Below, piece by piece: positions 8,312-16,455 of a stretch of DNA of 64,000 nucleotides. Numbering within the stretch: position 1 is the first letter of the stretch; every line of letters starts with the position of its first letter. The notes beneath the pieces are model-generated. The model did not search any database and was not told where the DNA came from. It saw only the letters and a list, made by a program, of their open reading frames with translations. The DNA is taken from positions 1-64,000 of the forward strand of contig JANXAW010000008.1 in NCBI GenBank assembly GCA_025061985.1, given 5' to 3'. The position numbers were made by a program, and so were the translations under genes. This stretch comes from Fimbriimonadales bacterium (GTDB lineage Bacteria > Armatimonadota > Fimbriimonadia > Fimbriimonadales > GBS-DC).

Positions 8312-9140
8312 GACGCGCAGCGCGCTCCAGCGCCTCTATCAGTCCCAGCATGCGCGCAAAGTAGTCATGCTGAGGGTTTGGCGTTTCCAGAGTGTCGGCA
8401 ATCACCAAGGGCACGCGCAGGGTGCGTGCCAGCGTGGTTGCTATAGGAGAAGGGGCTGGGGTAAGTATCATTGCAACGCCTTCGCGACGCGCTTCCGTGA
8501 TGAAGTGGCGCATCGCCGCTATTGTAGACATTGCCCCGTGGTCGTGTTCATGGACGTGCCCGTGCCCGTGAAAGTGTTCGTGGGGATGCGGATGGGCGTG
8601 CTGATGGGCGAAGTGGCGGCGAAAACCTCTGATGCTGAGGCTACCTAGCGAGCGCATGCTTAGTTGTCGTGCGAGGGGCAGGTAGGCGTCGTGAGTAGCA
8701 AGGTAAGCTTTGCCGCGCAAAGTGCGTCGCGCCTCGCGAATGCGCACTTGAATTTGGCGTAGCTGTAGCTGAAACCGTTGCCACGCCTGGCGTTGGGTTG
8801 CACTTATCAGCTCGTCTTGAGCTGCCCATCGCAAGATTTGCGCTCCGCACTGGCGCACATAGCGCACATCCAGCCAGATGTGCCCATCTTCGGGCGGAGG
8901 TTGCAAATACGCTACCAGTCGGTAAATCGGCACGCGCCCTTGCAGAACCCGCTCTAGCGTGGACAGATACCCTTCCACTAAGCCTGTGGCAATTACGCGC
9001 CGCGCCCTGAGAGCCTGCTGAACCATTCGCACTGTAAGCGATGTTTCGTGGGCATCTGCCCCACGGGGCTGGATCAGCACCACGGGCAGTTCCAGAAGCC
9101 GAATCCAGTCGGCGATCACGGCAAGCGTTGCAGCGTACAT
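8301..9140 (-). CDS. ZnuA/TroA-like metal-binding protein without signal peptide
   Basis: The fold resembles substrate-binding proteins of zinc/manganese ABC importers: GADAHETSLT with a ligand-like His31, GHIWLDV with His87, THDAYLPLARQL with His150, and an acidic ligand region near VIADTLETPNP. A strongly histidine-rich stretch covers about residues 176-201, after the third ligand rather than between the first and second as in ZnuA. The protein starts directly with the mature domain; an in-frame stop 13 codons upstream leaves no room for a signal peptide. No permease or ATPase gene is adjacent. It overlaps the broken sialidase gene tail to tail. Confidence 0.75.
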   Translation of the reverse strand: MYAATLAVIADWIRLLELPVVLIQPRGADAHETSLTVRMVQQALRARRVIATGLVEGYLSTLERVLQGRVPIYRLVAYLQPPPEDGHIWLDVRYVRQCGAQILRWAAQDELISATQRQAWQRFQLQLRQIQVRIREARRTLRGKAYLATHDAYLPLARQLSMRSLGSLSIRGFRRHFAHQHAHPHPHEHFHGHGHVHEHDHGAMSTIAAMRHFITEARREGVAMILTPAPSPIATTLARTLRVPLVIADTLETPNPQHDYFARMLGLIEALERAARLTR

Positions 9141-9176
9141 AGGCTTCCCCAGTGTGCTGTGTCGGGATTTATGCCT

Positions 9177-10679
9177 TCACCCCTCGCGCATCTGCGGGAA
9201 GAAAATGACTTCGCGGATAGAATCTGCCCCCGTTAGCAGCATCGCCATTCGGTCAATCCCGATTCCTAATCCGCCTGCAGGAGGCATGCCGTATTCCATT
9301 GCCAGCAGGAAGTCTTCGTCGAAGGGGTGGGCTTCTTCGTCGCCCGCTTGACGCAAGCGCAGCTGTTGCTCGAACCGTTCGCGCTGCTCTATGGGGTCAT
9401 TCAACTCCGAGAAGGCGTTGGCGACCTCCTTGCCGAACACATAGCCCTCGAAACGACGAACGAAACGCGGATTGCTTGGCTCGCGCTTGGCAAGAGGAGA
9501 GGTGTCTACGGGGAAGCTGTATACAAAGGTTGGCTGCTGCAGGTGCTCTGCGACACGCTTTTCCAGCACCTTCTCGATGATGCCGCCGATGGTATCTTTG
9601 CGTTCCACGTGAATGCCCAGCTTCTCGGCAGCTTGTACGGCGCGTTCCAAGGTTTCAAAGTCCTCCTCAGTTAGCCCCGTGTAGTGGTGGATGGCGTCCA
9701 TCAAGCGGATGCGTTGCCATGGTTGGCTGAAGTCCACTCGTACGCCATGCATCTCGAACACTGTTGTGCCGAAAACCTCTTGGGTCACGGCGCGGAATAG
9801 GTCTTCCACCAGCGTCATGATGTCTTCAAGGTTTGCGTAGGCTTGGTAAAGCTCCAACATCGTGAATTCGGGGCTGTGGCGTGTAGAGATACCCTCGTTG
9901 CGGAACACGCGTCCGATTTCGTACACGCGGTCAATGCCCCCAATCAACAGGCGTTTGAGGTGCAGCTCTAGCGCGATGCGCAGTTGGAACTCGCGCCCTA
10001 AGGCGTTGTGATATGTAACGAATGGGCGTGCTGCAGCGCCCCCTGCCAAAGGCTGCAACACAGGTGTTTCGACTTCTAAAAAGCCCCGCTCGTCCAAAAA
10101 GCGACGAATAGCGCGCACTATTTGGCAGCGGGCGATTAGGCGTCGGCGCGAGTCAGGGTTCACCAGCAGGTCCAAGTAGCGCTGGCGGTAGCGCTGTTCC
10201 ACATCGTGCAACTCGTACCAGCGTTTCTCGCCTTTCTCTTTGGGAAACGGCACGGGGCGGAGGGCTTTTGCCAGCATCACAAATGAGTGCACATGCACAG
10301 TGATCTCGCCCGTGCGTGTTTTGAACACGAACCCCTGCACGCCTAAATAGTCGCCCAAGTCCCATAGGTCAATCAGGTCATACCTTTCGCGTAGCTCGTC
10401 TGCCTTGAGGTAAATCTGAAGTCTGCCAGTGGCATCAAGGAGGTCGGCAAAGGTGACCTTGCCCATCTTGCGTAGGGCGGCGATGCGTCCTGCGACCGAC
10501 ACCGTTTGCCCTTCTAGTTGCTCGTAGCGTTCGTGGACTTCGCGCAGGGTGTGCGTGATTGCGTAGCGCTCGTTTGCAAATGGGTCCAAGCCCAGTTCGC
10601 GCAAGCGTTGAAGTTTTTGCAGGCGGATCTGAACCAGCTGGTTCTCGTCTTCAAGGGCGTGGTGGATTGGCTCGTGCAT
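9177..10679 (-). CDS. lysS: Lysyl-tRNA synthetase, class II
   Basis: The 500-aa enzyme charges tRNA-Lys. An N-terminal OB-fold anticodon domain (VSVAGRIAALRKMGKVTF) is followed by the class II core: motif 2 FRNEGISTRHSPEFTMLELY and motif 3 GGLGIGIDRMAMLLTG. The usual TGxEI region contains FLEVETPVLQPLAGGAAARPF. The ATG is preceded by TACAAT nine bases upstream and no Shine-Dalgarno. The ZnuA-like gene follows 36 bp downstream on the same strand. Confidence 0.97.
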   Translation of the reverse strand: MHEPIHHALEDENQLVQIRLQKLQRLRELGLDPFANERYAITHTLREVHERYEQLEGQTVSVAGRIAALRKMGKVTFADLLDATGRLQIYLKADELRERYDLIDLWDLGDYLGVQGFVFKTRTGEITVHVHSFVMLAKALRPVPFPKEKGEKRWYELHDVEQRYRQRYLDLLVNPDSRRRLIARCQIVRAIRRFLDERGFLEVETPVLQPLAGGAAARPFVTYHNALGREFQLRIALELHLKRLLIGGIDRVYEIGRVFRNEGISTRHSPEFTMLELYQAYANLEDIMTLVEDLFRAVTQEVFGTTVFEMHGVRVDFSQPWQRIRLMDAIHHYTGLTEEDFETLERAVQAAEKLGIHVERKDTIGGIIEKVLEKRVAEHLQQPTFVYSFPVDTSPLAKREPSNPRFVRRFEGYVFGKEVANAFSELNDPIEQRERFEQQLRLRQAGDEEAHPFDEDFLLAMEYGMPPAGGLGIGIDRMAMLLTGADSIREVIFFPQMREG

Positions 10680-10688
10680 AGCGGGCGA

Positions 10689-10696
10689 ATTGTACC
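10689..10696 (-). promoter_or_regulatory. GGTACAAT box 9 nt before lysS
   Basis: The reverse strand reads GGTACAAT with a 9-nt gap to the ATG. No Shine-Dalgarno fits between them, so the transcript would be leaderless or nearly so. Confidence 0.5.
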
Positions 10697-10704
10697 ACAG
10701 CGCG

Positions 10705-11172
10705 CTATTCCTCGCTGAGCGGGCGCAGGTAGGCGATTACCTGCCCATACTGCACAGGCTGTCCCGCCTCCACCGCCCACGCTTCCAGCACCCCAGGCAG
10801 CGGTGCCACCACTTCATTGGGAATGCCTAGCACCGTCACGGTTGCCAGCACTTGCCCTCGCTCGACGGTGCTGCCAACCGCAATGGACGCGGGCGTGCAA
10901 TACCCCACGTACTCTGAGCATACTGCTAATGGCGCAGGCGGTTGCCACGCGCTCGGCTCAGAGGCACTGGAAGAGCCTTCAGCACTGGCATAACCGCTTA
11001 CGAACAGAGGGGGCATCCCCTCTTCGCTGGAAGAAGGCGACTCTGCACCCTTAGGGCGACTTAGTGCGATTCGCAGTGCGCCCTCACGCCACTCCAAATG
11101 CGTGGCGTTGTGCTGCGCCATTAGCTGCGCCAATCGCTCCACTTGCTCCAGTACCGCGTCTAAAGTTTCCAT
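10705..11172 (-). CDS. Biotin/lipoyl-attachment-like protein lacking the modified lysine (BCCP-like)
   Basis: The 155-aa protein has an AccB-like layout: an N-terminal helical segment (LAQLMAQHNATHLEWREG), a Ser/Glu/Pro linker, and a C-terminal 75-residue barrel (VGYCTPASIAVGSTVERGQVLATV to GQPVQYGQVIAYL). At the hairpin where BCCP has EAMKLMNE it reads TVLGIPNE, so the biotinylated lysine is replaced by glycine. It is therefore probably not a carboxyl carrier but a relative with a structural or binding role. It overlaps the upstream membrane-protein gene by 13 bp, suggesting joint expression. Confidence 0.8.
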   Translation of the reverse strand: METLDAVLEQVERLAQLMAQHNATHLEWREGALRIALSRPKGAESPSSSEEGMPPLFVSGYASAEGSSSASEPSAWQPPAPLAVCSEYVGYCTPASIAVGSTVERGQVLATVTVLGIPNEVVAPLPGVLEAWAVEAGQPVQYGQVIAYLRPLSEE

Positions 11173-12266
11173 TTGAAGATGACCAGCTCCACCAGTCGTA
11201 GTGAGTAGCTCAAGACGACAATCACTGCTGAGACGTATAGCACCAGCGAGGCAATCTCGCTGGTTTGCGCAGCAGCTTTGAGCACGCTCTCACTTGCTTG
11301 CGCGGGGCTAAGTGTGAACCGCGCCAGCAGTGAATCAAGCATACCCAATAGGTCGAGCACTGCGCCTTGCAACGGCTCGCGGAAAAAGTACGCTGCACCC
11401 ACCACTGCCCCGATGGTTAGGGGCGCGAACAGTTGGTACTTTTGGCGTTGGTGTTCGTTGTAAATAATGCACTCGCCGCATCGCTGTCTGAGTTCCCAAC
11501 GGCTGAGCGTTGTGTTGCGAGGGATGTACTTTGCATTTTTCTCAGGATCGCTGCTGATACGGGCTTCCTTGAAGGCGGTAATGATGGCTTTCTCCTCGCA
11601 CATGCAGCCTACGCCTTCGCGCCAGCAGGTGCGCCGCGCATGGTAGATTGGGCAGCGTGCGCGAACGTAGTCTCGGCAATATGGTAGCTGCCAGCATTTG
11701 CCCAAGAATCGGCGCTGTACCTGTTGCTGCGCTACATCTGTGCCAAGGCGCAGTGGCTGATCTAGCCCCACCCCGTAGCGCAGTCGCTTGATTGCGTGTG
11801 CCAAACTCACAAACACGGTCAGTAGCAAGCCAGGTGGGAACAGCACCCACGCAGTGTTGCGAATGCGTTCCAGCGCGAAGTCGCGCAGGGTACCGGGCGT
11901 AGGTAGCGCGCCGAGCTGCCCAATCAGAAGGGGTAGCCCCCAGTAAAAGCCCGCTGCTAAAAGTAGCAGTATCACCCCCACTAGTGGCTCTTCCAAGTAG
12001 TTCCATGCCACTCCAATCACAACAAAGCCTGCACCCAGCAGCATCATGTTTCCCGCCAGCCCCAAGTTGCCGCGAATGCGAATCTGATCCTGCACCGTGT
12101 ACTGCTGCGAGTCTAGGCCCGCAAACAAGACAGCGTACAAGAGGTAAACAAACCCCAGCACGAACATAATCGCACCAAGGGTCATCATCCAGTGGGTAAC
12201 CGTCGTGATCCAACTGAGGATAAGCTGTCGGCGGTACTCCTTGTAGACAGACGGCTGCTTGGGCAT
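11160..12266 (-). CDS. Cysteine-rich multi-pass membrane protein, function unknown
   Basis: The 368-aa protein has about four hydrophobic segments in the N-terminal half and two near the C-terminus. Between them is a hydrophilic region with many cysteines (CWQLPYC, CPIYHARRTC, CMC, CGEC) that could bind a metal or iron-sulfur cluster. I recognise no family. It starts at ATG after GGGGAGGTAAGCTG and overlaps the start of the BCCP-like gene, so the two are probably co-translated. Bacterial zinc-ribbon membrane proteins are an alternative description. Confidence 0.75.
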   Translation of the reverse strand: MPKQPSVYKEYRRQLILSWITTVTHWMMTLGAIMFVLGFVYLLYAVLFAGLDSQQYTVQDQIRIRGNLGLAGNMMLLGAGFVVIGVAWNYLEEPLVGVILLLLAAGFYWGLPLLIGQLGALPTPGTLRDFALERIRNTAWVLFPPGLLLTVFVSLAHAIKRLRYGVGLDQPLRLGTDVAQQQVQRRFLGKCWQLPYCRDYVRARCPIYHARRTCWREGVGCMCEEKAIITAFKEARISSDPEKNAKYIPRNTTLSRWELRQRCGECIIYNEHQRQKYQLFAPLTIGAVVGAAYFFREPLQGAVLDLLGMLDSLLARFTLSPAQASESVLKAAAQTSEIASLVLYVSAVIVVLSYSLRLVELVIFKWKL

Positions 12267-12569
12267 CAGCTTACCTCCCCACTCCTACCTTATCCTACGG
12301 CTTCTGCTGCGAAAAGTTTCGGGTAGCCATACGAAAGGCGCATCAATTTGCTACTTGTGCATCGAGGGCGAATTTCCTCTTTTCTTGCTTACAAGCCACA
12401 ATGCAAGTTGAGCTTGCTGGGCAAGTTCCCCTTGCAATTGCCCCTGAATTTTGCTGGGATCTGCCATAGATCGCCCCACTTGTCGAGTGAAACCCTGTCA
12501 CGGAGTGATTGTAAATTGGGGGCAGAAGCCACGGGTGTGGCTAGTCTGTGCGATGAGCAATCGGAGGTT
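12267..12569. other. Non-coding stretch between divergent genes
   Basis: No convincing gene is seen. The left end carries the leader and ribosome binding site of the minus-strand membrane-protein gene. A hairpin-capable segment GGGCAA...TTGCCC lies at 12419-12443. The right end grades into decayed repeat-protein sequence. Confidence 0.5.
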
Positions 12570-15243
12570 GTGCAAGGATGCGAGCGGGAAAGGTAGCGGT
12601 TGCTGGAGTTCCCGAAATTGCCGCATGACCGCCCGTTCACGCTGATTGGTTCGGCAGCGGGCTACAGCTCGGTGCAAGTGACCAATGTGTGGCCTCCTTT
12701 GAACGGTGAGGTGTGGGTGAACCTTCGGCTACCGCCGTCGTGGGGCGGGCTGTTGATGGGGCGCCGCCTGCATGGTCGCGTACAGCTGGACGGCTACTTT
12801 GGTGATCCGCAGCAAGTGTGGCTTACAGTAGAAGCGTATCAGCACAATGCCCTTGTTTGGCGTCAGGATGTGCATCCTAACGCTGACGGCTCGTTTGCGG
12901 TGGACTGCCCGCTGCGCGAGACGGTTGATCTGCGTCTAAAGGCAGATCGCTGGATTAGCACATGGGTTCGCAACGTGGATTTGAACACCACCACTGAAAG
13001 GCACACTCTACGTGCAAGTTTACGACCTTTTCACGGGCGCCACCGTGAACAACGCGAACGTGCAAGTGGCAAGCGACGATAATCAGATCAACCGCACCTA
13101 CACGGTTACGGTTTCCCATCTGAACTACCGCACACGCACTTTGAGAGGGATTATCCTCCGGCGCGACGCGACTACCTACTGTGACGTTTACCTCACCCGC
13201 ACGCTACAAACCGTGGGGCGCATATCGGGCACCGTGCGCAACGCAATGAACGGGCAACCGATAGCGAACGCCTACGTAAGCGTAACGTTGAATAACCGCT
13301 CCGTGTGGACCTTTACCGACTCTGCCGGGCAGTACACGACTGACAACTTGCCACGCGCGACCTACACCGTTCTTGCGGACGCACGCAACTATCACTCGCA
13401 GCGCGTCTCTGCTGCTGTGGTGCCGAACCAAACTACCACCGCTGACCTTGTGCTTACGCCCCTGAGCGAACCCGTAGGCAACTTGTACGGCCACACGTAT
13501 GACATCATATCGGGCAACAATGTAAATAACGCGACGGTCACGCTCATCAGCGACCTCGGCTGGAGCTTGACCGTCAGCACAGGCAATGGCAACTACTACA
13601 GCTGGGAGAATTTGCCTGTGCGCACGCGCTACAAGCTGGCGGCTGCTGCGGAGGGGTATCGCAGCACCAACCGTGTGAACATTGAGCTGTCCACTGCCTA
13701 CGATACAAGGGTTGATCTGTTCCTCCCCTCTGCAGGCACGCCTGCGGCGAATCTCAGTGGGCGCGTCTATGACATTCGCACGGGCAACCCGATTTCGAAC
13801 GCTTTTGTGCAGCTGACGCATCAGGGGCGACCTGTAAGCGTGTTTGCTAATGAGCAAGGTGTGTTCCAGTTTAATGGTCTTGTTCCTACGAGCTACGATC
13901 TGTATGCATGGCATCCAAACTACAATGACCAGGTGCTCAATAATGTGCCTCTCCGGGCAGGTGATAGCTCTGCCGATATCTTGCTCACTGCGGATGGCAC
14001 GCCCGTAGGTGGCTTTGAGTTCTACGGCTACAATTTTGCTACGGGCGGTGCTGTGAACAACGTTAGAATTCGCATCACTGCGCCTAGTGGACACTCGATG
14101 ACTACCTACAGTGGCGCGGGAAGCTACTATGAGTTTGTGAGCAACTTACCTGTGGGCGTTCCGTTGCGGATTGAGGCGTTTGCACCAGGCTTCCGCAGCC
14201 GCCTCTACGCCAATCGCTATGTGCGCTTAGGGCGAACTGACAGGATCAACATCTGGTTTGTGCCCGAAGACATCAATGTGGGGCGGCTCACGGGGCGTGT
14301 CACTGACCTGTTCACGGGCGCAGGGATCGCGAATGCCTACGTGTTCATGGAGCAGGTGGGCACGGGGCGCTGGGCACCCACCTATACCGACGCCAGTGGT
14401 AACTTCACCATCGATGAGCTGTTCCCCACGACCTACAATGTGTCCATCGGTGCGCCTGGCTACTATGAGTCGGTTGCCTACAACGTCCCGATTGCTATCG
14501 GCGATAATGCGATAGAGTTCGCGCTTACGCCGTATAACTATCCGTCTGGGCGGCTTTATGGCGATGTGGTGAACGCTGCCAACAACCAAGGCATCAATAA
14601 CGCCGTGGTGCTGCTAATCAGCAGCACGGGCACGACACGCATCACCTACACGGGCAACGGCAGCCGGTTTGACTTCGATAACCTAGCGTACGACCAGCGC
14701 TACACGCTGGTTGGGCAAGCGGCAGGCTTCCAGCCTGGGCAGGTAAGCAACGTTGAGGTGCCTGCGTTTGGTGAGGTCTACGTGCGTCTCCCGCTGAACG
14801 CTGGTAGTGGGGGGCTGATTGGGCGCATCGTGCTGCAGGGGTTCACGGGTAATCCTGCAGGGCGCGTGCAAGCGCGCGTGCAAATCCGTAGCGGCAATCA
14901 GCTTGTGCGCGAGGCTACTGTGACCTTGGGTGACTCTGGCGCGTTCGTTGTGCCGAACGTGCCTAACGGCACCTACAACATCTGGATTAAGCCGCGCGGT
15001 TGGTTGGCATCTCTTACGAACGGCATTACTATCCCGAACCTGCTGCCGATTGCGTTTCTGTCGGGTGCACACGGTGATGTGAACGACGATAATGTCATCA
15101 ACAACGCCGACCTGTTGGAGATCCTGTTCAACTTCGGGCAGAGCGGTTCGAACCTGGCTGCTGACCTCAACTACGACGGAAGTGTGAACAACGCGGACCT
15201 ACTGATTGTGTTGTTCAACTTCGGGCAGCAAGGCCCACCGTAG
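12570..15243 (+). pseudogene. Secreted carboxypeptidase-regulatory-like repeat protein with dockerin-like tail, 5'-truncated and frameshifted
   Basis: The long intact frame 13012-15243 (743 codons) encodes seven or so repeats of about 85-95 residues of the carboxypeptidase regulatory-like (CarboxypepD_reg) type, each with a phrase such as GRVYDIRTGNPISNAFV and a G-x-Y/F-x-F-x-N-L-P turn. The end has two Ca-binding dockerin-like loops, GDVNDDNVINNADLLEILFN and DLNYDGSVNNADLLIVLFN. Upstream codons 12600-13000 are homologous to the last domain before the dockerin but lie in another frame; an extra A near 13000 would explain it, and a second shift lies near 12600. No signal peptide or start is seen. 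Confidence 0.75.
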
Positions 15244-15279
15244 CGCTTGGGCATGCCCTTACGCAGCGGTGTGCTTGAA

Positions 15280-15315
15280 GGGCGTGGGGGTTGCCCCCAC
15301 GCCCTCAAACTTTTT
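15280..15315. terminator. Rho-independent terminator between convergent genes
   Basis: GGGCGTGGGGG pairs perfectly with CCCCCACGCCC around a TTG loop (15280-15304), followed by CTCAAAC and a five-T run at 15311-15315. It ends the dockerin-tailed gene. Confidence 0.75.
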
Positions 15316-16424
15316 CATTCCCCCTCTACGCATGTGTGGGGGCGGTAGCCTGCTGCTTCTGCCTCCTGGGCGGAGCGGAATCGAACTTGGTTCTCAGGTT
15401 TCGGCAAACCGGGGCAGTCGGGGGCATGGTACACCTTGCTGCGGCGGTTGCCGATCACGGCGAATGTTGGTGCTGGGGCGCGTGTGGTGGTAGCCGTCGG
15501 CGACATACGAGAGGTGCGCGTGGTGGCGATGTAGAGCTTTCTGTCGGCGCCAAGGCGCATTACGATGTCGCCGTGGAGGTCGGTACGGTACACACGCAGG
15601 TTGCGGAGCAACGCGAGGGTTTCGCGATGAGGATGCCCATAGCGATTGCCCGCTCCTACCGAAATCACTGCAACCTTGGGGCGCACGCGCTTGAGGAAGG
15701 CGCGATCCGTGCCGTTCGCTGCGCCATGGTGCGAGACTTTGAGGATGTCCGCTTGCAGGTTTTCTCGTGCCGCATACAGACGCTTTCGCCCCTCTCGCTC
15801 AATGTCGCCTACAAATAGGAAACTAGCCTCTGGTGCGTCGAGGCGCAGTACAAGGCTGTTGTTGTTGGGGTCTGAGCGTGTGCCTTGCAAAAGCGGTTCG
15901 CTAGGTGCAAGCACACGGATGCGTACTCCGGGTGATGGTTCCAGTGTCAGCCCGCGTCGCACGATGCGGAACTTGGGGCGTTTCCCATCGGGTGTGCGTG
16001 CCCGCTGTACGGCGCGTAGGAAGTCGCGATACACGGGCGACTCGTAAGGCATGCCGATGTCCCATACCTCCACCACAGGGAGGGTTCGCAGCACTTCAAT
16101 CAAGCCCCCGATATGGTCGCTGTGGGGGTGGGTTGCTACTAACCAGTCAATCTGGCGCACGCCCAGCCGTTCCAACTTGCGTACCAACGCGCGCCCTTGC
16201 TCCACCTCGCCCCCATCGATGAGCATCGTTCTGCCGTTGGGGAAGGTGATGAGAGCGCTGTCGCCCTGCCCCACATCCAAAAAAGCGACTTGCAGCGTGC
16301 CCTCAGGAGCGGGTTGTAGTGAAGCAAGTGTTTCAGCGGGCGCGCCCGTAGAGGGCTTAGAGGGCGGGCTACACGCTTGGAGCGCCAGTATAGCCAGCGT
16401 TAGGAGCCACAACGCAGCACGCAT
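15315..16424 (-). CDS. ComEC/Rec2-like metallo-beta-lactamase-fold lipoprotein
   Basis: The 369-aa protein has a lipoprotein signal (LALQACS, lipobox cysteine near residue 18). The MBL domain at about residues 45-300 has LDVGQGDSALITFPNG, the metal site HPHSDHIGG, FVGDIEREG and SHHGAANGTDRAFL. This is the stand-alone version of the ComEC extracellular nuclease-like domain. The last 50 residues hold a small Cys/His motif (VYHAPDCPGLP ... HTCVEG) like the metal-binding tail of some secreted nucleases. A role in processing extracellular DNA or phosphodiesters is plausible but unproven. Confidence 0.85.
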   Translation of the reverse strand: MRAALWLLTLAILALQACSPPSKPSTGAPAETLASLQPAPEGTLQVAFLDVGQGDSALITFPNGRTMLIDGGEVEQGRALVRKLERLGVRQIDWLVATHPHSDHIGGLIEVLRTLPVVEVWDIGMPYESPVYRDFLRAVQRARTPDGKRPKFRIVRRGLTLEPSPGVRIRVLAPSEPLLQGTRSDPNNNSLVLRLDAPEASFLFVGDIEREGRKRLYAARENLQADILKVSHHGAANGTDRAFLKRVRPKVAVISVGAGNRYGHPHRETLALLRNLRVYRTDLHGDIVMRLGADRKLYIATTRTSRMSPTATTTRAPAPTFAVIGNRRSKVYHAPDCPGLPKPENQVRFRSAQEAEAAGYRPHTCVEGE

Positions 16425-16455
16425 AGTCGCTGATTATTGTACCGCCTGCCGCGCC

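Noticed and set aside
8540-8640. Short tandem pattern of GTGCCCGTG-like repeats
   Set aside because: It encodes the histidine-rich loop of the ZnuA-like protein on the minus strand; it is not a CRISPR or regulatory repeat.
12348-12596. Small plus-strand open frames before the repeat protein
   Set aside because: No ribosome binding site, no similarity to known proteins and no consistent codon usage; the last part is decayed repeat-protein sequence in another frame.
15291-15818. A 175-codon plus-strand frame opposite the MBL lipoprotein
   Set aside because: The minus-strand frame has clear MBL motifs and a signal peptide; the plus frame has none.
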